DNA of 64,000 nt from Sulfitobacter sp. HGT1 (GTDB lineage: Bacteria; Pseudomonadota; Alphaproteobacteria; Rhodobacterales; Rhodobacteraceae): NCBI RefSeq assembly GCF_013282155.1, contig NZ_BLWI01000008.1, positions 186,001-250,000 of the forward strand, written 5' to 3'. The notes beneath the pieces are model-generated. The model worked only from the letters and a program-made list of their open reading frames with translations. It ran no database searches and was not told the origin of the DNA. Numbering within the stretch: the first letter of the stretch is position 1; every line of letters starts with the position of its first letter. Positions 53,024-62,715 of this stretch are shown one piece after another. The translations under genes and the position numbers were made by a program.

Positions 53024-53579
53024 TGGTCCCTCGCTATGAATGTTCAACTTTTACGCTGGCTGCTCATAGAGAGGTTCGCTTGCTTTAGGCGGGAACGCTT
53101 AATCCGACTGTTTTAGTAAGTAAAGGCTTTTTCTTTGATTTTTTGATGGTTTACGGGCACTCACCCCGCCCAGACCGCAGAATGCAGATCAAAGGTTGGA
53201 GATTCCAGTGGAAGCTTGGTACCCGATAAAGTTCTCGGCCGATGTCCAGCGTGCCTATCCCCTGCACCTGATGCAAAGCTTCATGCCACCTGTCAGATTG
53301 GCATCGGCCTGATTGCTTTTATCGGCCATGGGATTTGGGATTTAGGATCAGATGCTATACCCCGACGTGTTAAGCAACACGCCATCACGGCCCGATTCAA
53401 TGCCAGCCGTCCCTGCTCTGGCACGATCCAAACTTGCCCAAGCCGCGCAGGCCCCCGTTCTGCCCTTCGCAAAAGCTGCCCTGCGGGGGCTCTCTTGGAT
53501 GCGCCACAGAAAAAGGGGTGCCACAAAGACACCCCAAGGTTCACATGACCATGCTCATTAGTTTACCGCTCGTTTTGTC
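53024..53579. other. Intergenic region between the receptor gene and the nrdJ-associated ORF
   Basis: No supported gene was found in about 550 bases. The part next to the receptor (53100-53150) is AT-rich and should hold its promoter; an imperfect dyad TTTACTTACTAAA on the minus strand is the only iron-box-like hint. A terminator lies at 53510-53535. Confidence 0.45.
53510..53535 (-). terminator. Intrinsic terminator of the nrdJ transcript
   Basis: On the minus strand the stem GGGGTG/CACCCC with a 9-base loop is followed directly by TTTTT. It lies 45 bases beyond the stop of the small ORF after nrdJ, so it would end a transcript covering both. Confidence 0.65.
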
Positions 53580-53702
53580 TTATGCCTGCGGCTTGGTCAG
53601 CGTCAGGGGCGAGCGCACCCGCCCCGGATTCAATTTCAATTCGGCGTGGCGGTCGGGGTTGGTTTTGCCCCTGACAAGCGGCACCAACCGCCCGACCGTC
53701 AC
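53580..53702 (-). CDS. Possible 40-residue basic protein downstream of nrdJ
   Basis: A short ORF starting GTG at 53702, six bases after the nrdJ stop, and ending TAA at 53580. The product is very basic and Pro/Arg-rich (VTVGRLVPLVRGKTNPDRH at the start, LTLTKPQA at the end). It sits between nrdJ and the terminator, which favours a real gene, but the ribosome site is weak (AAGAAA). No family was recognised. It may alternatively be untranslated 3' sequence. Confidence 0.35.
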   Translation of the reverse strand: MTVGRLVPLVRGKTNPDRHAELKLNPGRVRSPLTLTKPQA

Positions 53703-53708
53703 TATTTC

Positions 53709-56700
53709 TTAGCTACAGCCGGATGTCCCGCCGCAGGTGTTGCACTTCATGCAGGTGCCGTTGCGGACCAGCGTGTAATTGCCGCATTCGCCGCAGGCTT
53801 CACCCTCATAGCCCTGCATTTTCGCCTTGGTGCGCGCGTCGATCCCGACAGCACCGCTGGAAACTGCGGTGGTCGATGACATCGACGTGGACACCGATTG
53901 CGCAACCGCGGTGGTTCCGGCGTCCAGCACCGCAAGATCGGCCATGCCGTGCCCGCCTTGCATCAAGACCAGTTCCTGCGGCATCCGGTTGCGCAGATAT
54001 CCGGTGGAGCTGATCTGTTTCAGCACTTCCAACGACCGCGTCGCGGCGCTCTCGGAAATCTCGGACACGTTGCGCACGCCTTCTTCTTCGCCGCGTCCGA
54101 TGGTGTCGAAGGACGCGCCTTCGGGTTTCACATGCGCCAGATCGGTGCGGTCCAGATAGGACACAGCCAGTTCGCGGAAGATATAGTCAAGGATCGACGT
54201 TGCATTCTTGATGCTGTCGTTGCCCTGAACCATGCCTGCGGGTTCGAACTTGGTAAAGGTGAAGGCATCGACGAATTCCTCGAGCGGCACGCCATATTGC
54301 AGACCAACCGACACGGCGATGGCAAAGTTGTTCATCATCGCGCGGAAACCCGCACCTTCCTTGTGCATGTCGATAAAGATTTCGCCCAGCTTGCCGTCGC
54401 CATATTCGCCGGTGCGCAGATAAACCTTGTGGCCGCCGACGATGGCCTTTTGGGTATAGCCCTTGCGACGCTGAGGCATCTTTTCGCGGTGCGATTTGAT
54501 GATCTCTTTGACGATGACCTTTTCGACGATCTTTTCGGCCAGAACCACGGCTTTTTCGTGCATGCTGCCCGATTCCAGCGTTTCTGCTGCTTCGTCATCA
54601 TCCTCGACCAGCGCCGATGCCAAAGGCTGCGACAGTTTCGATCCGTCACGGTACAGGGCGTTGGCTTTGACACCCAGCGACCAGGACAGTTCATAGGCCT
54701 TTTGGCAGTCTTCGATTGTTGCGTCATTCGGCATGTTGATCGTCTTGGAGATCGCACCCGAGATGAACGACTGTGCCGCTGCCATCATGTAGATGTGGCT
54801 GTTAACCGACAGATAACGCTTGCCTCTTTTACCGCAGGGGTTGGCGCAATCGAAGATATTGTAGTGCTCTTCCTTGAGGTGCGGTGCACCTTCCAATGTC
54901 ATGGTGCCGCAAACATGGTCGTTGGCCGCATCCACATCTTTCTTGGAGAACCCAAGGGATTTCAGCAGGTCGAATGTTGGATCATTCAGCATTTCCGCCG
55001 GGATACCAAGGACTTGGGTGCAGAATTCCTCGCCCAAGGTCCACTGGTTGAACACAAAGCGGATATCAAAGGCCTGCGCCAGCGCCGCGTCAACCTTGGC
55101 CAGTTCGTTCGCGCCAAAGCCATGGCCCACAAGTGTGGTGTGGTTGATGCCCGGTGCGTTGCCGATGCTGCCGTGACCGACGGCATAGGCGACGATCTCT
55201 TCGATCTGGGCCGAACCGTAGCCCAGCTTTTCCAAGGCCGCCGGAACCGACTGGTTGATGATCTTGAAATACCCGCCACCGGCAAGCTTCTTGAACTTCA
55301 CCAGCGCAAAGTCGGGTTCGATCCCTGTCGTGTCACAATCCATCACCAGACCGATGGTGCCTGTGGGGGCAATCACCGACACTTGTGCGTTGCGATAGCC
55401 GTGCTTTTCACCAAGGCGCAGCGCTTCGTCCCATGTGGATGTCGCGATGGCCAGCAGGTTTTGCTGCGGGCAGTTTGCGTGATCCAAAGGCACCGGCTTG
55501 ACCGCCAGCGCTTCGTAGCCATCGGCATTACCCATCGACGCGTTGCGGTGGTTGCGGATGACGCGCAGCATGTGGGCCGCGTTTTTCTTGTAGCCCGGGA
55601 AGGCCCCCAATTCGCCCGCCATTTCGGCGGATGTGGCATAGGAAACGCCGGTCATGATCGCGGTCAGGGCACCACACAAGGCGCGGCCTTCGTCGCTGTC
55701 ATAGGAATAGCCCATGTTCATCAGCAAGCCGCCGATGTTCGCATAACCCAGACCCAAGGTGCGGAAGTCATAGGACCGCTGCGCGATTTCCTTGGAGGGG
55801 AACTGCGCCATCATCACCGAGATTTCGAGTGTCACAGTCCACAAACGCGAGGCGTGCATGTAGTCTTCGACCTGGAATTCGCCGTCCTTGAGGAAGGTCA
55901 GAAGGTTCATCGACGCAAGGTTACAGGCCGTGTCGTCAAGGAACATGTATTCGGAACAAGGGTTTGACCCACGGATCGCGCCGTCTTCGGGGCATGTGTG
56001 CCATTCGTTGACGGTGTCGTGGTACTGGATGCCCGGATCGGCACAGGCCCATGCGGCGTGGCCAACCTGTTCCCACAAATCGCGGGCACGGATGGTTTTC
56101 GACACGCGGCCTGTGGTGCGGTCCAGCAATTCCCAATCGGCGTCTTTTTCAACGGCATGCAGGAAGGCGTTGGTCACGCGGATCGAGTTGTTGGAGTTCT
56201 GGCCGGAAACCGACGAATAGGCTTCGGAATCCCAGTCGGTGTCATAGGTCGGGAATTCGATCGAGGTGTGGCCCTGCTTGGCATAATCCAGCACGCGCTT
56301 GACGTATGTCTCGGGGATCGCGCATTTCTTTGCGTCCTTGATCGCGGCTTTCAACTGCTCGTTCTTGGCGGGGTCATAGGCGTCGGCCTGAATGCCGTCC
56401 CATGCTTTGATCGCCGCGAACAGCTTGTTCAGCTCGCGTTCGTGCATCTTCGATCCGGCAACGATGGACGCCACTTTTTGCTCTTCGATGACCTTCCAGT
56501 TGATGAAGTCTTCGATATCGGGGTGATCCGCATCGACGATCACCATTTTCGCAGCACGGCGCGTGGTGCCACCGGATTTGATCGCACCGGCAGCGCGGTC
56601 ACCGATTTTCAGGAAACCCATCAGGCCAGACGATTTGCCACCGCCCGACAGCCCCTCGCCTGCACCGCGCAAGCTTGAGAAGTTGGTGCCTGTGCCGGAC

Positions 56701-57359
56701 CCGTATTTGAACAGGCGTGCCTCGCGGACCCACAGATCCATGATGCCGCCATCGCCGACCAGATCATCCGCGACAGACTGAATGAAACAGGCGTGGGGCT
56801 GCGGGTGCTCGTAGGAGGATGTCGAGCGGGTCAGCTTGCCGGTTTTGTAGTCCACATAATAGTGACCCTGCGCCGGACCATCGATGCCGTAAGCCCAGTG
56901 CAGACCGGTATTGAACCACTGCGGGCTGTTCGGGGCACCGGACTGGGACGCCAGAATGTGGCGCATTTCGTCGTAATAGGCTTGGGCGTCTTCTTCGGTG
57001 GTGAAATAGCCACCCTTCCAACCCCAATAGGCCCATGCGCCTGCCAGACGGTCGAAAACCTGCTTTGAAGACGTCTCGCCGCCCATGGTCGCGTCATCGG
57101 CAGGAACCGAGCGCCACAGGAATTCTGGCACGCCCTTTTCTTTGACCTTTTTGGTCGCAGAAGGCACGCCGGCTTTGCGGAAATATTTCTGGGCGATCAC
57201 ATCAGAGGCGACCTGGCTCCAGCTCGAGGGGACTTCGACGTTATCGAGGTGAAAAACAACCGATCCGTCCGGGTTGCGAATTTCGGAAACCGTGCTCACG
57301 AAATCCAGCTTTGCGTATGCATCTTGCCCGGATGTGGTGAATTTTCTTTCGATCTTCAT
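53709..57359 (-). CDS. nrdJ: Adenosylcobalamin-dependent ribonucleotide reductase (class II)
   Basis: A 1216-residue class II reductase, oxygen-independent, which reduces ribonucleotides using a cobalamin radical. The active-site cysteine region [19 protein letters not shown], the loop [21 protein letters not shown] and a Cys-rich C-terminus ([18 protein letters not shown]) are recognised. The tail cysteines probably shuttle reducing equivalents or bind zinc. Length is normal for alphaproteobacterial NrdJ. The upstream region has two NrdR-like boxes and DnaA boxes. No cobalamin riboswitch was seen. It works alone, without a small subunit. Confidence 0.96.
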   Translation of the reverse strand: MKIERKFTTSGQDAYAKLDFVSTVSEIRNPDGSVVFHLDNVEVPSSWSQVASDVIAQKYFRKAGVPSATKKVKEKGVPEFLWRSVPADDATMGGETSSKQVFDRLAGAWAYWGWKGGYFTTEEDAQAYYDEMRHILASQSGAPNSPQWFNTGLHWAYGIDGPAQGHYYVDYKTGKLTRSTSSYEHPQPHACFIQSVADDLVGDGGIMDLWVREARLFKYGSGTGTNFSSLRGAGEGLSGGGKSSGLMGFLKIGDRAAGAIKSGGTTRRAAKMVIVDADHPDIEDFINWKVIEEQKVASIVAGSKMHERELNKLFAAIKAWDGIQADAYDPAKNEQLKAAIKDAKKCAIPETYVKRVLDYAKQGHTSIEFPTYDTDWDSEAYSSVSGQNSNNSIRVTNAFLHAVEKDADWELLDRTTGRVSKTIRARDLWEQVGHAAWACADPGIQYHDTVNEWHTCPEDGAIRGSNPCSEYMFLDDTACNLASMNLLTFLKDGEFQVEDYMHASRLWTVTLEISVMMAQFPSKEIAQRSYDFRTLGLGYANIGGLLMNMGYSYDSDEGRALCGALTAIMTGVSYATSAEMAGELGAFPGYKKNAAHMLRVIRNHRNASMGNADGYEALAVKPVPLDHANCPQQNLLAIATSTWDEALRLGEKHGYRNAQVSVIAPTGTIGLVMDCDTTGIEPDFALVKFKKLAGGGYFKIINQSVPAALEKLGYGSAQIEEIVAYAVGHGSIGNAPGINHTTLVGHGFGANELAKVDAALAQAFDIRFVFNQWTLGEEFCTQVLGIPAEMLNDPTFDLLKSLGFSKKDVDAANDHVCGTMTLEGAPHLKEEHYNIFDCANPCGKRGKRYLSVNSHIYMMAAAQSFISGAISKTINMPNDATIEDCQKAYELSWSLGVKANALYRDGSKLSQPLASALVEDDDEAAETLESGSMHEKAVVLAEKIVEKVIVKEIIKSHREKMPQRRKGYTQKAIVGGHKVYLRTGEYGDGKLGEIFIDMHKEGAGFRAMMNNFAIAVSVGLQYGVPLEEFVDAFTFTKFEPAGMVQGNDSIKNATSILDYIFRELAVSYLDRTDLAHVKPEGASFDTIGRGEEEGVRNVSEISESAATRSLEVLKQISSTGYLRNRMPQELVLMQGGHGMADLAVLDAGTTAVAQSVSTSMSSTTAVSSGAVGIDARTKAKMQGYEGEACGECGNYTLVRNGTCMKCNTCGGTSGCS

Positions 57360-57547
57360 ATCTGTCGCCCCATGTGCTCAGCTCAATTTCAAATGACAGG
57401 TCCTGACATTGCAGACCGCCCCAACTGCACCGACTTGAGAAAGAGACTGCACCCGCGCGTGACCAAGCTGCCCCGCACCAAGCGTTCAAACGTGCGTTGA
57501 AGCTGCGTTTGCCTGTCCTGCCTCATTGGTCCGCCGCCTAGCGTTTA

Positions 57548-57594
57548 CCACTAGATGTAGTGGCGTGACCGTCGATTTACACAAACTGACGTAT
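57548..57594 (-). promoter_or_regulatory. Pair of NrdR-like boxes upstream of nrdJ
   Basis: Box 1 at 57548-57563 reads CCACTAGATGTAGTGG and box 2 at 57579-57594 reads ACACAAACTGACGTAT on the plus strand. They match the published NrdR consensus (acaCwAtATaTwGtgt) at 12 and 10 of 16 positions. Their starts are exactly 31 bases apart, the usual NrdR spacing. They lie 190-235 bases before the nrdJ start. NrdR would repress nrdJ when dATP is high. Confidence 0.65.
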
Positions 57595-57700
57595 AGAGGC
57601 CTATCGGGTCAACGAAAATATTCTGGAATTTCGCGAAGTTCAGGGTTGACCGAACCGGCATTTCTTGAGGCGACCGGACCCGCGGTGATTCAACCCAACG

Positions 57701-57834
57701 ATATACACAAGCTGCCCGTTTTGCCGCCCCTCGAGCCCGCGTGTGGATAAGTCAATAAACCCCAAGGTTTAGCGGCAACCCCTCATCCATCACTTGAGAT
57801 ATCCACACAGTGCTTCACAGCCCTCTGGGGATAA
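57701..57834. promoter_or_regulatory. Cluster of DnaA-box-like 9-mers
   Basis: One perfect TTATCCACA is found on the minus strand at 57742-57750. Near matches are ATATACACA (57701-57709, plus), ATATCCACA (57799-57807, plus) and TTATCCCCA (57826-57834, minus). Four such sites in 134 bases are unlikely by chance, and an AT-rich stretch follows to about 57880. They may tie nrdJ expression to replication or mark a DnaA-titrating or origin-like site. Confidence 0.55.
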
Positions 57835-57992
57835 TTCGCAAATCAGCATGAAGTAGAAAAAAAATTGCACCACACAAGATGAAGTCCGATTATTGGGTAA
57901 CCCGACAAGATGTAGACAGTGCTGAAACACAAATACAGCGTTCTGATCTGCATAAAGCAGATCAGGAACACTATATGTGGTGGTTCTTAAAG

Positions 57993-58069
57993 TGGTCGGG
58001 GCGAGAAGATTCGAACTTCCGACCCCCTGTACCCAAAACAGGTGCGCTACCAGGCTGCGCCACGCCCCG
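57993..58069 (-). tRNA. tRNA-Pro (anticodon TGG)
   Basis: A complete cloverleaf is readable on the minus strand: acceptor stem CGGGGCG (58063-58069) pairs with CGCCCCG (57997-58003), the D-arm contains AGCCTGGTAGCGC, the anticodon loop carries TGG within CTGTTTTGGGTACAG, and the T-arm has GTTCGAATC. The discriminator is A and the CCA end is encoded at 57993-57995. It decodes proline CCA and related codons. Confidence 0.95.
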
Positions 58070-58134
58070 ACTGAGGCTTACTTAGCCAAAGGTGATCTGA
58101 TTGAAAAGCCCTAACTTCACAGAAATCGACCGAA

Positions 58135-58641
58135 TTAGCAGGGCCATGCCGGGTTGTGCGCACTAAAGGCCGGATGGCGCAGTTCAGAGCCTGTTTTAAT
58201 GCCCATTCGCCGTGCCAGCCCGCCATTTATTTCCAGCACCGACAACAGGTTCTCGCCACCCGAGATTACGGTCTCATCCAAAGGCACCGCATTTTCATGG
58301 ATGTGCTGCACGACACCACGGGAATCAATGAACAACAGATCCAAAGGAATCAGCGTGTTGCGCATCCAGAAGTTCATCGCTTGCGGGCGGTCATAGACAA
58401 ACAACATCCCCACACCCATGGGCATCGATTTTCGAAACATCAAACCCTGGGCACGCTCGGCCGCGTCATCGGCAACCTCGACCGAGAATCGGGCCTGCCC
58501 CCATTCGCCACGTAACGCGACAGACGTGTCAGAACAGCCCGCTGCCGCCGCCTGCCCCGTTGTGCAGGCGTTCAGCGCAAAAAGCGCCGCAAAAAGCGGT
58601 GCTAAATAGCTTTTTCGCAATTTAGAATAACGGTTTCCCAT
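58135..58641 (-). CDS. DUF192-family exported protein
   Basis: A 168-residue protein with an N-terminal signal or lipoprotein-like leader (PLFAALFALNACTTG, possible lipobox Cys26). The DUF192 core is clear: FSVEVADDAAERAQGLMFRKSM, MLFVYDRPQAMNFWMRNTLIPLDLLFID and VLEINGGLARRMGIKTGS. The function of the family is unknown. Its start lies 40 bases inside the end of the upstream cold-shock gene, so the two are coupled. It should act in the periplasm or be anchored to a membrane. Confidence 0.85.
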   Translation of the reverse strand: MGNRYSKLRKSYLAPLFAALFALNACTTGQAAAAGCSDTSVALRGEWGQARFSVEVADDAAERAQGLMFRKSMPMGVGMLFVYDRPQAMNFWMRNTLIPLDLLFIDSRGVVQHIHENAVPLDETVISGGENLLSVLEINGGLARRMGIKTGSELRHPAFSAHNPAWPC

Positions 58642-59144
58642 GCACGTACCTCAGCGGCCATCTTGCCGCGCTCGCCATTGATCACCCGCAACGCCAAAGC
58701 CTCGCCCGGTTGCAGATCGGACAGACCAGACTGGCGCAACACTTCGATATGCAAAAAGATATCATCACTTTTGCCAAACACATTGGCAAAGCCGAACCCT
58801 TTGGATTTATCGAACCACTTTACCCGCGCAGGTTCAATCGGTGCCGCAGCCACAATCGCGGGATCAACCCCGACGATTTCGTCCAAGGCAGCGGATTGGC
58901 TGGTTTCCGGAGGGCGTATTGCGTGAATTTGCGTCGCCTGGACACCGCGGCTTGTTTCATGTGCGCTCAATTCAACCCGCGCACCATCCGCGATCGAGCT
59001 TTGACCGTAATTGCGCAAAACGTTTACATGCAGCAATATATCTGCCCCGCCCTGATCGGAAATGACGAATCCGAACCCCTTGGAAGGATCAAACCATTTT
59101 ACGGTTCCCGAAATAATATCTGGGGTATGCTCTAAATCTGACAC
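58602..59144 (-). CDS. Double cold-shock-domain protein
   Basis: A 180-residue protein with two cold-shock domains. The first spans about residues 10-75 with GTVKWFDPSKGFGFVISD and the RNP2-like ILLHVNVL. The second spans about 108-175 with ARVKWFDKSKGFGFANVF and IFLHIEVL. An acidic/Ala linker joins them. Such two-domain proteins bind single-stranded nucleic acid and are common in alphaproteobacteria. It overlaps the downstream DUF192 gene by 40 bases in another frame. Confidence 0.92.
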   Translation of the reverse strand: MSDLEHTPDIISGTVKWFDPSKGFGFVISDQGGADILLHVNVLRNYGQSSIADGARVELSAHETSRGVQATQIHAIRPPETSQSAALDEIVGVDPAIVAAAPIEPARVKWFDKSKGFGFANVFGKSDDIFLHIEVLRQSGLSDLQPGEALALRVINGERGKMAAEVRAWETVILNCEKAI

Positions 59145-59211
59145 AAATAACCTTTGGTATTCTAAGTGTAGCTCGCCTTCATAATAATCCGGCGCTTTGT
59201 TCCATATGATA

Positions 59212-59826
59212 TTATGGGTTTAACCTTGTTACAGTCCAGTCTGATGAAACATCCGCCCGACGCCACACGAACCGGTCATGCAGCCGAAATTCGCCATCTG
59301 CCCAAAATTCGATCTCTAGCGGTGCCAAACGATAGCCCCCCCAGAACGGCGGGCGGTCAGGGTCTGTGCCCTGCCTCAGGGTGACCTTGGCAACCTCGGC
59401 CATCAACGCGGCGCGGCTGCTCAGCGGGCTGGACTGGTCCGACGCCCATGCACCCAACCGGCTCTTGAGCGAGCGGGACTTGTAATATTCATCCGCTTTC
59501 GGCCCGTTTTCCTTGGTAATCAGTCCCCGCGCCCGCACCTGACGGCGCAGTGATTTCCAATGCATCACAAAGGCGGCCTTGCCCGCGTGATCAAGCTCTT
59601 GCGCCTTGGCGCTGGTGTAATTCGTATAAAAAACAAAAGCATCGTCTTCGATGTCCTTGAGCAGGACCATCCGTGCATTTGGCATGCCTTGGGCGTCTAC
59701 CGTCGACAAAGCAATCGCATTTGGGTCGTTCACCTCGGCCTGCGTGGCCTCGGCCAACCAGCGCTGTGCAATTTCAAACGGATTATCCCCCGCAAACTTG
59801 CCTTTACGCGCGTCACTATCTCCCAC
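59212..59826 (-). CDS. pdxH: Pyridoxamine 5'-phosphate oxidase
   Basis: A 204-residue FMN enzyme making pyridoxal 5'-phosphate. Family stretches are [13 protein letters not shown] at the N-terminus, [38 protein letters not shown], and the C-terminal [27 protein letters not shown]. The GTG at 59826 is chosen because GGGGGAG lies eight bases upstream and the length then fits the family; ATG codons at 59856 and 59877 are alternatives. It is divergent from fabI. Confidence 0.92.
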   Translation of the reverse strand: MGDSDARKGKFAGDNPFEIAQRWLAEATQAEVNDPNAIALSTVDAQGMPNARMVLLKDIEDDAFVFYTNYTSAKAQELDHAGKAAFVMHWKSLRRQVRARGLITKENGPKADEYYKSRSLKSRLGAWASDQSSPLSSRAALMAEVAKVTLRQGTDPDRPPFWGGYRLAPLEIEFWADGEFRLHDRFVWRRADVSSDWTVTRLNP

Positions 59827-60026
59827 TGAACCTACTCCCCCTGCCCCAAAGCGCATCTTAGCAAGCCCGTATAACATTTGACACGGCCAAACAACGAAAA
59901 GTCGCGCACTCAGAATGAAATGCGCGTATTGGTTGCTCTCGCATGTCTCGGTTTGCCCAGCCTTGCTGAAAAACAATCAATCGCATAAACCAGTGTCAAC
60001 ATAACAAGATAGTCGAAGGAAAAAGA

Positions 60027-60833
60027 ATGGCAAATGACCTGATGGCAGGCAAACGTGGGCTCATCATGGGTCTTGCGAATGACAAGTCGATTGCCTGGGG
60101 CATCGCGCGCGCCCTTGCAGATGCAGGTGCCGAGCTGGCATTTTCCTATCAAGGTGACGCCCTGAAAAAACGCGTTGATCCTTTGGCCGCCCAATTGGGC
60201 AGCGATATGGTGCTGCCCTGCGATGTCGGCTCGGAAGAGTCGATCGACGCGCTGTTCGACGGCATCAAGGAACGCTGGAACAGCATCGACTTTGTCGTCC
60301 ATGCCATCGGCTTTTCCGACAAGAACGAATTGCGCGGCCGCTATGTCGATACCAGCCGCGGCAATTTCGCAATGTCGATGGACATCTCGGTCTACTCCTT
60401 TACCGCCGTGATGCAACGCGCGGAAAAAATGATGACCAAAGGCGGCAGCGCCGTCACCCTCACCTATTATGGCGCTGAAAAAGTCATGCCCCATTATAAT
60501 GTCATGGGCGTGGCCAAGGCCGCCCTCGAAGCATCGGTCAAATATCTGGCCGAAGACCTTGGCAAGGACGGCATCCGCGTCAATGCCATCAGCGCGGGCC
60601 CTATCAAAACACTCGCGGCCTCGGGCATCGGCGATTTCCGCTACATCATGAAATGGAACGAATACAACTCGCCCCTGCGCCGCAATGTCACGATTGATGA
60701 CGTCGGCAAATCCGCCTTGTTCCTGCTCAGCGATCTGGGGTCCGGGACCACGGGCGAAAACCTCCATGTGGATGCAGGATATCATGTGGTCGGCATGAAG
60801 GCCGTCGATGCACCCGATATGGCAAAGGAATAA
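60027..60833 (+). CDS. fabI: Enoyl-[acyl-carrier-protein] reductase (NADH) FabI
   Basis: A 268-residue short-chain dehydrogenase-type enzyme that completes each fatty-acid elongation cycle. The FabI-type nucleotide motif [16 protein letters not shown] and the catalytic Tyr-x6-Lys in [13 protein letters not shown] are present, preceded by [22 protein letters not shown] lies before the ATG. It ends four bases before gpt. It is a known triclosan-target family. Length is normal. Confidence 0.95.
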   Translation: MANDLMAGKRGLIMGLANDKSIAWGIARALADAGAELAFSYQGDALKKRVDPLAAQLGSDMVLPCDVGSEESIDALFDGIKERWNSIDFVVHAIGFSDKNELRGRYVDTSRGNFAMSMDISVYSFTAVMQRAEKMMTKGGSAVTLTYYGAEKVMPHYNVMGVAKAALEASVKYLAEDLGKDGIRVNAISAGPIKTLAASGIGDFRYIMKWNEYNSPLRRNVTIDDVGKSALFLLSDLGSGTTGENLHVDAGYHVVGMKAVDAPDMAKE

Positions 60834-60837
60834 ACGG

Positions 60838-61350
60838 ATGAGCAAAGACCCCTCGCGCCTGCCCCATGAAAAGGGCTTTCACATCAGCTGGGACCAGATC
60901 CACCGCGACAGCCGCGCATTGGCCTGGCGTCTGGACGGGTTGGGCCCCGATGATGGCGCATGGCGCGCCGTCGTGGCGATCACACGCGGCGGCATGGCCC
61001 CCGCGATGATCGCAGCCCGCGAACTCGACATACGCACCGTTGATACGATCTCGATCAAATCCTACGACCATCAGGACCAGTCCGAAGCCGTCGTGCTCAA
61101 GGCACCGGATGCCGAGCTGATGGGCGACGGCACCGGTATCCTGATCATCGACGATCTGGTGGATTCCGGTAAAACCCTTGAAATCGTGCGCAAACTTTAT
61201 CCAAATGCACATCTGGCCACAGTCTATGCAAAACCCAAGGGCCGCCCGCAGGTTGATACTTTCATCACCGAGGTCAGCCAGGACACATGGATATTCTTTC
61301 CATGGGACATGGCCCTGCAATATGTCGAGCCGTACCGCGGCAAGGACTGA
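60838..61350 (+). CDS. gpt: Xanthine phosphoribosyltransferase
   Basis: A 170-residue purine salvage enzyme. The N-terminal [18 protein letters not shown] and the PRPP-binding motif [17 protein letters not shown] match Gpt; the C-terminal WIFFPWDMA is also typical. It makes XMP or GMP from the base and PRPP. The ATG at 60838 is preferred: it sits four bases after the fabI stop, and an earlier in-frame start would lie inside fabI. It is membrane-associated in enterobacteria. Confidence 0.93.
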   Translation: MSKDPSRLPHEKGFHISWDQIHRDSRALAWRLDGLGPDDGAWRAVVAITRGGMAPAMIAARELDIRTVDTISIKSYDHQDQSEAVVLKAPDAELMGDGTGILIIDDLVDSGKTLEIVRKLYPNAHLATVYAKPKGRPQVDTFITEVSQDTWIFFPWDMALQYVEPYRGKD

Positions 61351-61364
61351 GCCAGAAAGATTCT

Positions 61365-61454
61365 ATGCCTTCGGCGAGGATTTTAGACCATTTGGAATGA
61401 AGACGCGCACTGCGTCCCGCTTCTCTGGCTCCTAAATATCCTCGCCGAAGGCAT
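61365..61454. repeat. Long intergenic inverted repeat
   Basis: Perfect 17-base arms ATGCCTTCGGCGAGGAT (61365-61381) and its complement (61438-61454) enclose 56 bases; the symmetry continues imperfectly inward (TTTAG against CTAAATA). It begins 15 bases after gpt. The pattern resembles interspersed palindromic elements of other Rhodobacteraceae. It can also serve as a bidirectional hairpin. Confidence 0.75.
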
Positions 61455-61474
61455 CCGCCCTTGACCACAGGAAC

Positions 61475-62650
61475 ATGCATCCGATGTTGACGCGCACCGC
61501 TTCCACCTTTGCCCCGCCCGTGATGGAGGCCCGCCGCTGGTTGGCAGGCGTTGAATTCCCGGCAGACCGCCCGTTGATCAATGTCAGCCAGGCCGCCCCT
61601 GTCGATCCGCCCCCGCAAGCGATGCGCGAAGCAATGGCGCAGGTCGCTTTGACAAATGATGACGCACATCTTTACGGTCCTGTGCTGGGGTTGCCCGAGT
61701 TGCGGGCCGAGCTGGCGTTGCAGAGTTCGGCGCATTACGCGGGTCGAATTGACGCCGCGCAGACTGCAATCACCTCCGGATGCAATCAGGCTTTTGCCGC
61801 GGCCATCGCAACCTTGTGCAGCGAGGGGGACGAAGTAATCCTGCCAACCCCTTGGTATTTCAACCATAAAATGTGGCTGGACATGTCAGGGGCGACTGCG
61901 GTTGCTTTGAAGACCGGGCCTGACCTCTTGCCGGACCCCAAACAGGCGGCGGCGCTGATTACGGACCGGACCCGTGCAATTGCGATTGTCACGCCGAACA
62001 ACCCCGGCGGTGTCGAATATCCTGCCGAACTGGTTCAGGCGTTCTTTGATCTGGCGCGCGCCCATGGCATCGCCCTGATCGTGGATGAAACCTACCGCGA
62101 TTTTGACAGCCGGTCAGGCCCGCCTCATGCGCTGTTCCAGGATCCGGACTGGCAAGATACGCTGATACATCTTTATTCCTTTTCCAAGGCATACCGCCTG
62201 ACCGGCCACCGCGTCGGCGCGATGATCGCATCCCCTGCACGGCTGGCCGAGGTTGAAAAATTTCTGGACACCGTCGCCATCTGTCCCGGCCAGATCGGCC
62301 AGCATGCAGCCTTGTGGGGGATGCAAAATCTGTCGCAATGGCTGGCGGGTGAACGCGATGAAATCCTCGCGCGGCGCAAGGCGATCACCGACAACATGCC
62401 CAAGCTGGACGCCAAAGGCTGGACGCTGTTGGGGCTTGGCGGGTATTTCGCCTATCTTGCGCATCCTTTCGAAGAGAGATCGGACCAGCTGGCCCAGCGG
62501 ATGGTGCGCGAGCAGAGTATTCTGTGTCTGCCCGGCACGATGTTCTGCCCTCAGGATGACCCCAGTGGCGCGCGTCAGGTGCGGATCGCCTTTGCGAATC
62601 TGGATGCGGATGGAATTGCCGTGCTGTTTGACAGGATGGCCCGGCTTTAA
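61475..62650 (+). CDS. Class I/II pyridoxal-phosphate aminotransferase
   Basis: A 391-residue aspartate-aminotransferase-fold enzyme. The PLP lysine lies in LYSFSKAYRLTGHRVG. Other family features are DDAHLYGPVLGLPELRAELA, TSGCNQAF, VTPNNPGGVEYPAE and ALIVDETYRDF. The amino-acid specificity cannot be read from the sequence. AGGA lies close to the ATG at 61475; an ATG at 61484 is better spaced. It stands alone, flanked by the inverted repeat and the PpiD-like gene. Confidence 0.9.
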   Translation: MHPMLTRTASTFAPPVMEARRWLAGVEFPADRPLINVSQAAPVDPPPQAMREAMAQVALTNDDAHLYGPVLGLPELRAELALQSSAHYAGRIDAAQTAITSGCNQAFAAAIATLCSEGDEVILPTPWYFNHKMWLDMSGATAVALKTGPDLLPDPKQAAALITDRTRAIAIVTPNNPGGVEYPAELVQAFFDLARAHGIALIVDETYRDFDSRSGPPHALFQDPDWQDTLIHLYSFSKAYRLTGHRVGAMIASPARLAEVEKFLDTVAICPGQIGQHAALWGMQNLSQWLAGERDEILARRKAITDNMPKLDAKGWTLLGLGGYFAYLAHPFEERSDQLAQRMVREQSILCLPGTMFCPQDDPSGARQVRIAFANLDADGIAVLFDRMARL

Positions 62651-62715
62651 CGGACCTCTTGCCCCCCTGCCGCGCACCGCATAGATAGGTTCAAACGCGC
62701 TAAAAGGGTAAGATC

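Noticed and set aside
53085-53150. Fur, Irr or RirA box before the siderophore receptor
   Set aside because: Only an imperfect dyad TTTACTTACTAAA was seen; it does not match an iron-box consensus well enough to call.
53898-55967. Long plus-strand ORF antisense to nrdJ (689 codons)
   Set aside because: It mirrors the codon structure of nrdJ, has no recognisable domain and no ribosome site; class II reductase motifs are clear on the other strand.
57360-57880. Cobalamin riboswitch upstream of nrdJ
   Set aside because: I looked for a B12-box-like segment and conserved stems on the minus strand and saw none; the dyad there fits NrdR boxes better.
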